From: Brachycybe producta
Lineage: Eukaryota; Arthropoda; Diplopoda; Playtdesmida; Andrognathidae
DNA: 64,000 bases
Direction: 5' to 3'
NCBI GenBank assembly: GCA_036925085.1
Contig: JAUPFP010000099.1
Location: 124,001-188,000 of the forward strand
The notes beneath the pieces are model-generated. The model did not search any database. It worked only from the letters and a program-made list of their open reading frames with translations, and was not told the origin of the DNA. The position numbers and the translations under genes are program-made. Of the stretch, positions 21,015 to 32,319 are shown in pieces (within the stretch, counting starts at the first letter, position 1; each line of letters begins with the position of its first letter).

Positions 21015-22437
21015 GAGTTGAAGTTAAAGTTGAAGTTGAAGTTCAAGTTGAAGTTCAAGTTGAAGTTCAAGTTGAAGTTCAAGTTGAAGTTCAAGTTGAA
21101 GTTGAAGTTGAAATTGAAGTTGAAGTTGAAGTTGAAGTTGAAGTTAAAGTTGAGTTTGAAGTTGAAGTTGAAGTTGAAGTTGAAGTTGATGTTGAAGTTG
21201 AATTCAGAGTTGAAGTTGAAGTCGAAGTTAAATTTCAAGTTGAAGCTGAAGTTCAAGTTGAAGTTCAAGTTGAAGTTCAAGTTGAAGTTCAAGTTGAAGT
21301 TCAAGTTGAAGTTCAAGTTGAAGTTCAAGTTGAAGTTCAAGTTGAAGTTCAAGTTGAAGTTCAAGTTGAAGTTCAAGTTGAAGTTCAAGTTGAAGTTTAA
21401 GTTGAAGTTCAAGTTGAAGTTCAAGTTGAAGTCAAAGTTAAATTTCAAGTTGAATCTGAAGTTGAAGTTGAAGTTAAAATTGAAGTTGAAGTTGAAGTTG
21501 AAGTTAAAGTTGAGTTTGAAGTTAAAGTTGAAGTTGAAGTTGAAGTCGAAGTTGAAGTTGATGTTGAAGTTGAATTCAGAGTTGAAGTTGAAGTCGAAGT
21601 TAAATTTCAAGTTGAAGCTGAAGTTCAAGTTGATGTTCAAGTTGAAGTTCAAGTTGAAGTTCAAGTTGAAGTTCAAGTTGAAGTACAAGTTGAATTTCAA
21701 GTTGAAGTTCAAGTTGAAGTTCAAGTTGAAGTTCAAGTTGAAGTTCAAGTTGAAGTTCAAGTTGAAGTTCAAGTTGAAGTTCAAGTTGAAGTACAAGTTG
21801 AAGTTCAAGTTCAAGTTCAAGTTCAAGTTCAAGTTCAAGTTGAAGTTCAAGTTGAAGTTCAAGTTGAAGTTCAAGTTGAAGTTCAAGTTGAAGTTCAAGT
21901 TGAAGTTCAAGTTGAAGTCGAAGTTAAATTTCAAGTTGAATCTGAAGTTGAAGTTGAAGTTGAAGTTGAAGTCAGAGTTGAACTTTGAAGTCAATGTTTA
22001 ATTTCAAGTTGAAGTTCAAGTTGAAGTTCAAGTTGAAGTTCAAGTTGAAGTTCAAGTTGAAGTTCAAGTTGAAGTCGAAGTTAAATTTCAAGTTGAATCT
22101 GAAGTTGAAGTTGAAGTTGAAGTTGAAGTCAGAGTTGAACTTTGAAGTCAATGTTTAATTTCAAGTTGAAGTTCAAGTTGAAGTTCAAGTTCAAGTTGAA
22201 GTTCAAGTTGAAGTTCAAGTTGAAGTTCAAGTTGAAGTTCAAGTTGAAGTTCAAGTTGAAGTTCAAGTTGAAGTTCAAGTTGAAGTCGAAGTTAAATTTC
22301 AAGTTGAATCTGAAGTTGAAGTTGAAGTTGAAGTTGAAGTTGAAGTTGAAGTTGAAGTTGAAGTTAAAGTTGAAGTTGAAGTTGAAATTGCAGTTGAAGT
22401 TGAAATTGAATTTAAAGTTGGAGTTGAAGTTGAAGTT
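21015..22437. repeat. B-module block ending in a J pair, without C element
   Basis: EcoRI motifs lie at 21200 and 21572, separated by an array with a TAAGTT hexamer near 21397. A run of five CAAGTT near 21806-21840 and a pure array follow, and then the J pair 21974/22131. The C element expected before the J pair is absent. The block then passes straight into the G-slip lead-in. Confidence 0.86.
21974..22161. repeat. J pair, 157-bp spacing
   Basis: Preceded by array rather than by a C element. Confidence 0.91.
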
Positions 22438-23666
22438 GAGTTGAAGTTGAAGTTAAAGTTAAAGTTGAAGTTGAAGTTGAAGTCGAAGTTAAATTTCAAG
22501 TTGAAGCTGAAGTTCAAGTTGAAGTTCAAGTTGAAGTTCAAGTTGAAGTTCAAGTTGAAGTTCAAGTTGAAGTTCAAGTTGAAGTTCAAGTTGAAGTTCA
22601 AGTTGAAGTTCAAGTTGAAGTTCAAGTTGAAGTTCAAGTTGAAGTTCAAGTTGAAGTTCAAGTTGAAGTTCAAGTTGAAGTTCAAGTTGAAGTTCAAGTT
22701 GAAGTTCAAGTTGAAGTTCAAGTTGAAGTTCAAGTTGAAGTTCAAGTTGAAGTTCAAGTTGAAGTTCAAGTTGAAGTTCAAGTTGAAGTTCAAGTTGAAG
22801 TACAAGTTGAAGTTCAAGTTGAAGTTCAAGTTGAAGTTGAAGTTGAAGTTCAAGTTGAAGTCGAAGTTAAATTTCAAGTTAAGGTTGAAGTTGAAGTTGA
22901 AGTTGAAGTTCAAGTTGCAGTTCAAGTTGAAGTTCAAGTTGAAGTTCAAGTTGAAGTCAAAGTTAAATTTCAAGTTGAATATGAAGTTGAAGTTGAAGTT
23001 GAAATTGAAGTTGAAGTTGAAGTTGAAGTTAAAGTTCAGTTTGAAGTTAAAGTTGAAGTTGAAGTTGAAGTTGAAGTTGAAGTTGAAGTTGAAGTTGAAG
23101 TTGAAGTTGATGTTGAAGTTGAATTCAGAGTTGAAGTTGAAGTCGAAGTTAAATTTCAAGTTGAAGCTGAAGTTCAAGTTGATGTTCAAGTTGAAGTTCA
23201 AGTTGAAGTTCAAGTTGAAGTTGAAGTTGAAGTTCAAGTTGAAGTACAAGTTGATGTTCAAGTTGAAGTTCAAGTTGAAGTTCAAGTTGAAGTTGAAGTT
23301 GAAGTTCAAGTTGAAGTACAAGTTGAATTTCAAGTTGAAGTTCAAGTTGAAGTTTAAGTTGAAGTTCAAGTTGAAGTTAAAGTTGAAGTTCAAGTTGAAG
23401 TTCAAGTTGAAGTTCAAGTTGAAGTTCAAGTTGAAGTTCAAGTTGAAGTTCAAGTTGAAGTTCAAGTTGAAGTTCAAGTTGAAGTTCAAGTTGAAGTTCA
23501 AGTTGAAGTACAAGTTGAAGTTCAAGTTGAAGTTCAAGTTGCAGTTCAAGTTGAAGTCGAAGTTAAATTTCAAGTTGAGGTTGAAGTTGAAGTTGAAGTT
23601 GAAGTTGAAGTTGAAATTGCAGTTGAAGTTGAAATTGAATTTAAAGTTGGAGTTGAAGTTGAAGTT
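22438..23666. repeat. A-module block with one EcoRI motif
   Basis: It is organised like the block at 15502: array at about 22509-22800, AAGGTT, GAATAT near 22978, EcoRI at 23121, then duplicated GATGTT segments. A private CAGTTT near 23037 replaces GAGTTT, and a TAAGTT lies near 23353. Confidence 0.87.
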
Positions 23667-24781
23667 GAGTTGAAGTTAAAGTTGAAGTTGAAGTTCAAGT
23701 TGAAGTTCAAGTTGAAGTTCAAGTTGAAGTTCAAGTTGAAGTTCAAGTTGAAGTTCAAGTTGAAGTTGAAGTTGAAATTGAAGTTGAAGTTGAAGTTGAA
23801 GTTGAAGTTAAAGTTGAGTTTGAAGTTGAAGTTGAAGTTGAAGTTGAAGTTGATGTTGAAGTTGAATTCAGAGTTGAAGTTGAAGTCGAAGTTAAATTTC
23901 AAGTTGAAGCTGAAGTTCAAGTTGAAGTTCAAGTTGAAGTTCAAGTTGAAGTTCAAGTTGAAGTTCAAGTTGAAGTTCAAGTTGAAGTTCAAGTTGAAGT
24001 TCAAGTTGAAGTTCAAGTTGAAGTTTAAGTTGAAGTTCAAGTTGAAGTTCAAGTTGAAGTCAAAGTTAAATTTCAAGTTGAATCTGAAGTTGAAGTTGAA
24101 GTTGAAATTGAAGTTGAAGTTGAAGTTGAAGTTAAAGTTGAGTTTGAAGTTAAAGTTGAAGTTGAAGTTGAAGTCGAAGTTGAAGTTGATGTTGAAGTTG
24201 AATTCAGAGTTGAAGTTGAAGTCGAAGTTAAATTTCAAGTTGAAGCTGAAGTTCAAGTTGATGTTCAAGTTGAAGTTCAAGTTGAAGTTCAAGTTGAAGT
24301 TCAAGTTGAAGTACAAGTTGAATTTCAAGTTGAAGTTCAAGTTGAAGTTCAAGTTGAAGTTCAAGTTGAAGTTCAAGTTGAAGTTCAAGTTGAAGTTCAA
24401 GTTGAAGTTCAAGTTGAAGTTCAAGTTGAAGTTCAAGTTGAAGTACAAGTTGAAGTTCAAGTTCAAGTTCAAGTTCAAGTTGAAGTTCAAGTTGAAGTTC
24501 AAGTTGAAGTTCAAGTTGAAGTTCAAGTTGAAGTTCAAGTTGAAGTTCAAGTTGAAGTTCAAGTTGAAGTTCAAGTTGAAGTTCAAGTTGAAGTTCAAGT
24601 TGAAGTTCAAGTTGAAGTTCAAGTTGAAGTTCAAGTTGAAGTTCAAGTTGAAGTTCAAGTTAAAGTTCAAGTTGAAGTACAAGTTGAAGTTAAAGTTGAA
24701 ATTGAAGTTGAAGCTGAAGTTGAAGTTAAAGTTGCAGTTAAACTTAAAGTTAAAATTGAAGTTGAAGTTAAAGTTGAAGTT

Positions 24782-24811
24782 GCAGTTGAAATTGCAGTTG
24801 ACATTTAAGTT
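24782..24811. repeat. C element core 17
   Basis: First copy of the AAACTT-AAAGTT lineage, shared with cores 21 to 24. Confidence 0.9.
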
Positions 24812-25081
24812 GAAGTTGAAGTTGAAACTAAAGTTGAAGTTGAAGTTCAAGTTCAAGTTCAAGTTCAAGTTCAAGTTCAAGTTCAAGTTCAAGTTCAAGT
24901 TGAAGTTCAAGTTGAAGATCAAGTTGAAGTTAAAGTTGAAGTTCAAGTTGAAGTTCAAGTTGAAGTTCAAGTTGAAGTTCAAGTTGAAGTTCAAGTTGAA
25001 GTTCAAGTTGAAGTTCAAGTTGAAGTCGAAGTTAAATTTCAAGTTGAATCTGAAGTTGAAGTTGAAGTTGAAGTTGAAGTC

Positions 25082-25329
25082 AGAGTTGAACTTTGAAGTC
25101 AATGTTTAATTTCAAGTTGAAGTTCAAGTTGAAGTTCAAGTTGAAGTTCAAGTTGAAGTTCAAGTTGAAGTTCAAGTTGAAGTTCAAGTTGAAGTTCAAG
25201 TTGAAGTTCAAGTTGAAGTTCAAGTTGAAGTTCAAGTTGAAGTCGAAGTTAAATTTCAAGTTGAATCTGAAGTTGAAGTTGAAGTTGAAGTTGAAGTCAG
25301 AGTTGAACTTTGAAGTCAATGTTTAATTT
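25082..25329. repeat. J pair, 217-bp spacing
   Basis: The spacer array has five 12-mers more than the 157-bp pairs. Confidence 0.91.
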
Positions 25330-25688
25330 CAAGTTGAAGTTCAAGTTGAAGTTGAAGTTCAAGTTGAAGTTCAAGTTGAAGTTCAAGTTGAAGTTCAAGT
25401 TGAAGTTCAAGTTGAAGTTCAAGTTGAAGTTCAAGTTGAAGTTCAAGTTGAAGTCGAAGTTAAATTTCAAGTTGAATCTGAAGTTGAAGTTGAAGTTCAA
25501 GTTGAAGTTGAAGTTGAAGTTGAAGTTAAAGTTGAAGTTGAAGTTGAAATTGCAGTTGAAGTTGAAATTGAATTTAAAGTTGGAGTTGAAGTTGAAGTTG
25601 AGTTGAAGTTAAAGTTAAAGTTAAAGTTGAAGTTGAAGTTGAAGTTAAATTTCAAGTTGAAGCTGAAGTTGAAGTTCAAGTTCAAGTT

Positions 25689-26078
25689 GAAGTTCAAGTT
25701 GAAGTTCAAGTTGAAGTTCAAGTTGAAGTTCAAGTTGAAGTTCAAGTTGAAGTTCAAGTTGAAGTTCAAGTTGAAGTTCAAGTTGAAGTTCAAGTTGAAG
25801 TTCAAGTTGAAGTTCAAGTTGAAGTTCAAGTTGAAGTTCAAGTTGAAGTTCAAGTTGAAGTTCAAGTTGAAGTTCAAGTTGAAGTTCAAGTTGAAGTTCA
25901 AGTTGAAGTTCAAGTTGAAGTTCAAGTTGAAGTTCAAGTTGAAGTTCAAGTTGAAGTTCAAGTTGAAGTTCAAGTTGAAGTTCAAGTTGAAGTTCAAGTT
26001 GAAGTTCAAGTTGAAGTTCAAGTTGAAGTTCAAGTTGAAGTTCAAGTTGAAGTTCAAGTTGAAGTTCAAGTTGAAGTT
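25689..26078. repeat. Perfect 390-bp 12-mer array
   Basis: An unbroken GAAGTTCAAGTT run in a degenerate A-module. It ends at CAAATT (26079), the same terminal marker as the arrays at 12252 and 3840. Confidence 0.92.
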
Positions 26079-26360
26079 CAAATTGAAGTTCAAGTTGAAG
26101 TACAAGTTGAAGTTCAAGTTGAAGTTCAAGTTCAAGTTGAAGTTCAAGTTGAAGTTCAAGTTGAAGTTCAAGTTGAAGTTCAAGTTGAAGTTCAAGTTGA
26201 AGTCGAAGTTAAATTTCAAGTTGAATCTGAAGTTGAAGTTGAAGTTCAAGTTGAAGTACAAGTTGAAGTTAAAGTTGAAATTGAAGTTGAAGCTGAAGTT
26301 GAAGTTAAAGTTGCAGTTAAACTTGAAGTTAAAATTGAATTTGAAGTTAAAGTTGAAGTT

Positions 26361-26390
26361 GCAGTTGAAATTGCAGTTGACATTTAAGTT
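26361..26390. repeat. C element core 18
   Basis: AAAATT-GAATTT lineage; J follows at 240 bp. Confidence 0.9.
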
Positions 26391-26618
26391 GAAGTTGAAG
26401 TTGAAACTAAAGTTGAAGTTCAAGTTCAAGTTCAAGTTCAAGTTCAAGTTCAAGTTCAAGTTGAAGTTCAAGTTGAAGATCAAGTTGAAGTTAAAGTTGA
26501 AGTTCAAGTTGAAGTTCAAGTTGAAGTTCAAGTTGAAGTTCAAGTTGAAGTTCAAGTTGAAGTCGAAGTTAAATTTCAAGTTGAATCTGAAGTTGAAGTT
26601 GAAGTTGAAGTTGAAGTC

Positions 26619-26818
26619 AGAGTTGAACTTTGAAGTCAATGTTTAATTTCAAGTTGAAGTTCAAGTTGAAGTTCAAGTTGAAGTTCAAGTTGAAGTTCAA
26701 GTTGAAGTTCAAGTTGAAGTTCAAGTTGAAGTCGAAGTTAAATTTCAAGTTGAATCTGAAGTTGAAGTTGAAGTTGAAGTTGAAGTCAGAGTTGAACTTT
26801 GAAGTCAATGTTTAATTT
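26619..26818. repeat. J pair, 169-bp spacing
   Basis: Same spacing as the pair at 15032; follows a C element at 240 bp. Confidence 0.91.
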
Positions 26819-27100
26819 CAAGTTGAAGTTCAAGTTGAAGTTGAAGTTCAAGTTGAAGTTCAAGTTGAAGTTCAAGTTGAAGTTCAAGTTGAAGTTCAAG
26901 TTGAAGTTCAAGTTGAAGTTCAAGTTGAAGTTCAAGTTGAAGTTCAAGTTGAAGTCGAAGTTAAATTTCAAGTTGAATCTGAAGTTGAAGTTGAAGTTCA
27001 AGTTGAAGTTGAAGTTGAAGTTGAAGTTAAAGTTGAAGTTGAAGTTGAAATTGCAGTTGAAGTTGAAATTGAATTTAAAGTTGGAGTTGAAGTTGAAGTT

Positions 27101-28197
27101 GAGTTGAAGTTGAAGTTAAAGTTAAAGTTGAAGTTGAAGTTGAAGTCGAAGTTAAATTTCAAGTTGAAGCTGAAGTTCAAGTTGAAGTTCAAGTTGAAGT
27201 TCAAGTTGAAGTTCAAGTTGAAGTTCAAGTTGAAGTTCAAGTTGAAGTTCAAGTTGAAGTTCAAGTTGAAGTTCAAGTTGAAGTTCAAGTTGAAGTTCAA
27301 GTTGAAGTTCAAGTTGAAGTTCAAGTTGAAGTTCAAGTTGAAGTTCAAGTTGAAGTACAAGTTGAAGTTCAAGTTGAAGTTCAAGTTGAAGTTGAAGTTG
27401 AAGTTCAAGTTGAAGTCGAAGTTAAATTTCAAGTTAAGGTTGAAGTTGAAGTTGAAGTTGAAGTTCAAGTTGCAGTTCAAGTTGAAGTTCAAGTTGAAGT
27501 TCAAGTTGAAGTCAAAGTTAAATTTCAAGTTGAATATGAAGTTGAAGTTGAAGTTGAAATTGAAGTTGAAGTTGAAGTTGAAGTTAAAGTTGAGTTTGAA
27601 GTTAAAGTTGAAGTTGAAGTTGAAGTTGAAGTTGAAGTTGATGTTGAAGTTGAATTCAGAGTTGAAGTTGAAGTCGAAGTTAAATTTTAAGTTGAAGCTG
27701 AAGTTCAAGTTGATGTTCAAGTTGAAGTTCAAGTTGAAGTTCAAGTTGAAGTTGAAGTTGAAGTTCAAGTTGAAGTACAAGTTGATGTTCAAGTTGAAGT
27801 TCAAGTTGAAGTTCAAGTTGAAGTTGAAGTTGAAGTTCAAGTTGAAGTACAAGTTGAATTTCAAGTTGAAGTTCAAGTTGAAGTTCAAGTTGAAGTTCAA
27901 GTTGAAGTTCAAGTTGAAGTTCAAGTTGAAGTTCAAGTTGAAGTTCAAGTTGAAGTTCAAGTTGAAGTTCAAGTTGAAGTTCAAGTTGAAGTTCAAGTTG
28001 AAGTTCAAGTTGAAGTTCAAGTTGAAGTTCAAGTTGAAGTACAAGTTGAAGTTCAAGTTGAAGTTCAAGTTGCAGTTCAAGTTGAAGTCGAAGTTAAATT
28101 TCAAGTTGAGGTTGAAGTTGAAGTTGAAGTTGAAGTTGAAGTTGAAATTGCAGTTGAAGTTGAAATTGAATTTAAAGTTGGAGTTGAAGTTGAAGTT
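27101..28197. repeat. A-module block with one EcoRI motif
   Basis: A short array (about 27180-27350), AAGGTT, GAATAT and EcoRI at 27652 are followed by the repeated GATGTT segments and the G-slip lead-in. TAAGTT after AAATTT near 27688 matches the same change near 15560. Confidence 0.87.
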
Positions 28198-29186
28198 GAG
28201 TTGAAGTTAAAGTTGAAGTTGAAGTTCAAGTTGAAGTTCAAGTTGAAGTTCAAGTTGAAGTTCAAGTTCAAGTTGAAGTTGAAGTTGAAGTTGAAATTGA
28301 AGTTGAAGTTGAAGTTGAAGTTGAAGTTAAAGTTGAGTTTGAAGTTGAAGTTGAAGTTGAAGTTGAAGTTGATGTTGAAGTTGAATTCAGAGTTGAAGTT
28401 GAAGTCGAAGTTAAATTTCAAGTTGAAGCTGAAGTTCAAGTTGAAGTTCAAGTTGAAGTTCAAGTTGAAGTTCAAGTTGAAGTTCAAGTTGAAGTTCAAG
28501 TTGAAGTTCAAGTTGAAGTTCAAGTTGAAGTTCAAGTTGAAGTTGAAGTTGAAGTTCAAGTTGAAGTTCAAGTTGAAGTCAAAGTTAAATTTCAAGTTGA
28601 ATCTGAAGTTGAAGTTGAAGTTGAAATTGAAGTTGAAGTTGAAGTTGAAGTTAAAGTTGAGTTTGAAGTTAAAGTTGAAGTTGAAGTTGAAGTCGAAGTT
28701 GAAGTTGATGTTGAAGTTGAATTCAGAGTTGAAGTTGAAGTCGAAGTTAAATTTCAAGTTGAAGCTGAAGTTCAAGTTGAAGTTCAAGTTGAAGTTCAAG
28801 TTGAAGTTCAAGTTGAAGTTCAAGTTGAAGTTCAAGTTGAAGTTCAAGTTGAAGTTCAAATTGAAGTTCAAGTTGAAGTACAAGTTGAAGTTCAAGTTGA
28901 AGTTCAAGTTCAAGTTGAAGTTCAAGTTGAAGTTCAAGTTGAAGTTCAAGTTGAAGTTCAAGTTGAAGTTCAAGTTGAAGTTCAAGTTGAAGTCGAAGTT
29001 AAATTTCAAGTTGAATCTGAAGTTGAAGTTCAAGTTGAAGTCGAAGTTAAATTTCAAGTTGAATCTGAAGTTGAAGTTGAAGTTCAAGTTGAAGTTGAAG
29101 TTGAAGTTGAAGTTAAAGTTGAAGTTGAAGTTGAAATTGCAGTTGAAGTTGAAATTGAATTTAAAGTTGGAGTTGAAGTTGAAGTT
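28198..29186. repeat. B-module block with J position lost
   Basis: EcoRI motifs lie at 28383 and 28719. The block ends with two consecutive copies of the GAAGTC/AAATTT/GAATCT segment that elsewhere precedes J (near 28990 and 29038), but no J follows either copy. The block is 989 bp, or -1 modulo 6, which fits the absence of J. Confidence 0.85.
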
Positions 29187-29345
29187 GAGTTGAAGTTGAA
29201 GTTAAAGTTAAAGTTGAAGTTGAAGTTGAAGTCGAAGTTAAATTTCAAGTTGAAGCTGAAGTTCAAGTTGAAGTTCAAGTTGAAGTTCAAGTTGAAGTTC
29301 AAGTTGAAGTTCAAGTTGAAGTTCAAGTTGAAGTTCAAGTTGAAG

Positions 29346-29386
29346 TTCAACTTGAACTTCAACTTGAACTTCAACTTGAACTTCAA
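29346..29386 (-). repeat. Micro-inversion within the 12-mer array
   Basis: Six consecutive spacer bases (29351, 29357, 29363, 29369, 29375, 29381) are C instead of G, while the other ten bases per 12-mer are unchanged. That is exactly what inverting this near-palindromic array produces. The breakpoints can lie anywhere between 29346-29351 and 29381-29386, giving 31-41 bp. It is the only run of this kind in the window. Confidence 0.9.
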
Positions 29387-30313
29387 GTTGAAGTTCAAGT
29401 TGAAGTTCAAGTTGAAGTTCAAGTTGAAGTTCAAGTTGAAGTTCAAGTTGAAGTTCAAGTTGAAGTTCAAGTTGAAGTTCAAGTTGAAGTTCAAGTTGAA
29501 GTTCAAGTTGAAGTTCAAGTTGAAGTTCAAGTTGAAGTTCAAGTTGAAGTTCAAGTTGAAGTTCAAGTTGAAGTTCAAGTTGAAGTTCAAGTTGAAGTTC
29601 AAGTTGAAGTTCAAGTTGAAGTTCAAGTTGAAGTTCAAGTTGAAGTTCAAGTTGAAGTTCAAGTTGAAGTTCAAGTTGAAGTTCAAGTTGAAGTACAAGT
29701 TGAAGTTCAAGTTGAAGTTCAAGTTGAAGTTGAAGTTGAAGTTCAAGTTGCAGTTCAAGTTGAAGTTCAAGTTGAAGTTCAAGTTGAAGTCAAAGTTAAA
29801 TTTCAAGTTGAATATGAAGTTGAAGTTGAAGTTGAAATTGAAGTTGAAGTTGAAGTTGAAGTTAAAGTTGAGTTTGAAGTTAAAGTTGAAGTTGAAGTTG
29901 AAGTTGAAGTTGAAGTTGAAGTTGAAGTTGATGTTGAAGTTGAATTCAGAGTTGAAGTTGAAGTCGAAGTTAAATTTCAAGTTGAAGCTGAAGTTCAAGT
30001 TGATGTTCAAGTTGAAGTTCAAGTTGAAGTTCAAGTTGAAGTTGAAGTTGAAGTTCAAGTTGAAGTACAAGTTGATGTTCAAGTTGAAGTTCAAGTTGAA
30101 GTTCAAGTTGAAGTTGAAGTTGAAGTTCAAGTTGAAGTACAAGTTGAATTTCAAGTTGAAGTTCAAGTTGAAGTTCAAGTTGAAGTTAAAGTTGAAGTTC
30201 AAGTTGAAGTTCAAGTTGAAGTTCAAGTTGAAATTGAAGTTGAAGCTGAAGTTGAAGTTAAAGTTGCAGTTAAACTTGAAGTTAAAATTGAATTTGAAGT
30301 TAAAGTTGAAGTT

Positions 30314-30343
30314 GCAGTTGAAATTGCAGTTGACATTTAAGTT
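30314..30343. repeat. C element core 19
   Basis: AAAATT-GAATTT lineage, with the head replaced by array from about 30180 to 30229. Confidence 0.89.
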
Positions 30344-30577
30344 GAAGTTGAAGTTGAAACTAAAGTTGAAGTTCAAGTTCAAGTTCAAGTTCAAGTTCAA
30401 GTTCAAGTTCAAGTTCAAGTTGAAGTTCAAGTTGAAGATCAAGTTGAAGTTAAAGTTGAAGTTCAAGTTGAAGTTCAAGTTGAAGTTCAAGTTGAAGTTC
30501 AAGTTGAAGTTCAAGTTGAAGTCGAAGTTAAATTTCAAGTTGAATCTGAAGTTGAAGTTGAAGTTGAAGTTGAAGTC

Positions 30578-31012
30578 AGAGTTGAACTTTGAAGTCAATG
30601 TTTAATTTCAAGTTGAAGTTCAAGTTGAAGTTCAAGTTGAAGTTCAAGTTGAAGTTCAAGTTGAAGTTCAAGTTGAAGTCGAAGTTAAATTTCAAGTTGA
30701 ATCTGAAGTTGAAGTTGAAGTTGAAGTTGAAGTCAGAGTTGAACTTTGAAGTCAATGTTTAATTTCAAGTTGAAGTTCAAGTTGAAGTTGAAGTTCAAGT
30801 TGAAGTTCAAGTTGAAGTTCAAGTTGAAGTTCAAGTTGAAGTTCAAGTTGAAGTTCAAGTTGAAGTTCAAGTTGAAGTTCAAGTTGAAGTTCAAGTTGAA
30901 GTTCAAGTTGAAGTTCAAGTTGAAGTCGAAGTTAAATTTCAAGTTGAATCTGAAGTTGAAGTTGAAGTTGAAGTTGAAGTCAGAGTTGAACTTTGAAGTC
31001 AATGTTTAATTT
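30578..31012. repeat. J triplet, spacings 157 and 247 bp
   Basis: The only place with three J motifs in series, consistent with a duplication of one J-to-J interval. Confidence 0.91.
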
Positions 31013-31180
31013 CAAGTTGAAGTTCAAGTTGAAGTTGAAGTTCAAGTTGAAGTTCAAGTTGAAGTTCAAGTTGAAGTTCAAGTTGAAGTTCAAGTTGAAG
31101 TTGAAGTTAAAGTTGAAGTTGAAGTTGAAATTGCAGTTGAAGTTGAAATTGAATTTAAAGTTGGAGTTGAAGTTGAAGTT

Positions 31181-32319
31181 GAGTTGAAGTTGAAGTTAAA
31201 GTTAAAGTTGAAGTTGAAGTTGAAGTCGAAGTTAAATTTCAAGTTGAAGCTGAAGTTCAAGTTGAAGTTCAAGTTGAAGTTCAAGTTGAAGTTCAAGTTG
31301 AAGTTCAAGTTGAAGTTCAAGTTGAAGTTCAAGTTGAAGTTCAAGTTGAAGTTCAAGTTGAAGTTCAAGTTGAAGTTCAAGTTGAAGTTCAAGTTGAAGT
31401 TCAAGTTGAAGTTCAAGTTGAAGTTCAAGTTGAAGTTCAAGTTGAAGTTCAAGTTGAAGTTCAAGTTGAAGTTCAAGTTGAAGTACAAGTTGAAGTTCAA
31501 GTTGAAGTTCAAGTTGAAGTTGAAGTTGAAGTTCAAGTTGAAGTCGAAGTTAAATTTCAAGTTAAGGTTGAAGTTGAAGTTGAAGTTGAAGTTCAAGTTG
31601 CAGTTCAAGTTGAAGTTCAAGTTGAAGTTCAAGTTGAAGTCAAAGTTAAATTTCAAGTTGAATATGAAGTTGAAGTTGAAGTTGAAATTGAAGTTGAAGT
31701 TGAAGTTGAAGTTAAAGTTGAGTTTGAAGTTAAAGTTGAAGTTGAAGTTGAAGTTGAAGTTGAAGTTGATGTTGAAGTTGAATTCAGAGTTGAAGTTGAA
31801 GTCGAAGTTAAATTTCAAGTTGAAGCTGAAGTTCAAGTTGATGTTCAAGTTGAAGTTCAAGTTGAAGTTCAAGTTGAAGTTGAAGTTGAAGTTCAAGTTG
31901 AAGTACAAGTTGATGTTCAAGTTGAAGTTCAAGTTGAAGTTGAAGTTGAAGTTGAAGTTGAAGTTCAAGTTGAAGTACAAGTTGAATTTCAAGTTGAAGT
32001 TCAAGTTGAAGTTCAAGTTGAAGTTCAAGTTGAAGTTAAAGTTGAAGTTCAAGTTGAAGTTCAAGTTGAAGTTCAAGTTGAAGTTCAAGTTGAAGTTCAA
32101 GTTGAAGTTCAAGCTGAAGTTCAAGTTGAAGTTTAAGTTGAAGTTCAAGTTGAAGTTCAAGTTGAAGTACAAGTTGAAGTTCAAGTTGAAGTTCAAGTTG
32201 CAGTTCAAGTTGAAGTCGAAGTTAAATTTCAAGTTGAGGTTGAAGTTGAAGTTGAAGTTGAAGTTGAAATTGCAGTTGAAGTTGAAATTGAATTTAAAGT
32301 TGGAGTTGAAGTTGAAGTT
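31181..32319. repeat. A-module block with one EcoRI motif
   Basis: A pure array (about 31260-31480) leads to AAGGTT, GAATAT, EcoRI at 31780, duplicated GATGTT segments, CAAGCT near 32110 and TAAGTT near 32132, ending in the G-slip lead-in. Confidence 0.87.

Larger units (their letters stand above)
23667..25599. repeat. B-module block with C element and J pair
   Basis: EcoRI motifs at 23864 and 24200 are followed by GATGTT, a long array, a C element at 24800 of the AAACTT-AAAGTT lineage, and a J pair (25082, 25299). The pair spacing of 217 bp is the widest of the pairs. Confidence 0.87.
25600..27100. repeat. Degenerate A-module with 390-bp perfect array, C element and J pair
   Basis: The A-module start lacks GAAGTC and has three AAAGTT hexamers. 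A perfect 12-mer array runs 25689-26078, ending at CAAATT. A C element (26379) and J pair (26619, 26788) follow. No EcoRI motif is present. Confidence 0.87.
29187..31180. repeat. A-module block with micro-inversion and J triplet
   Basis: The long array contains a 31-41 bp inverted segment at 29346-29386. EcoRI (29942), repeated GATGTT segments, a C element (30332) and three J motifs (30578, 30735, 30982) follow. Its length of 1994 is 2 modulo 6, as expected for one slip and three J motifs. Confidence 0.88.
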
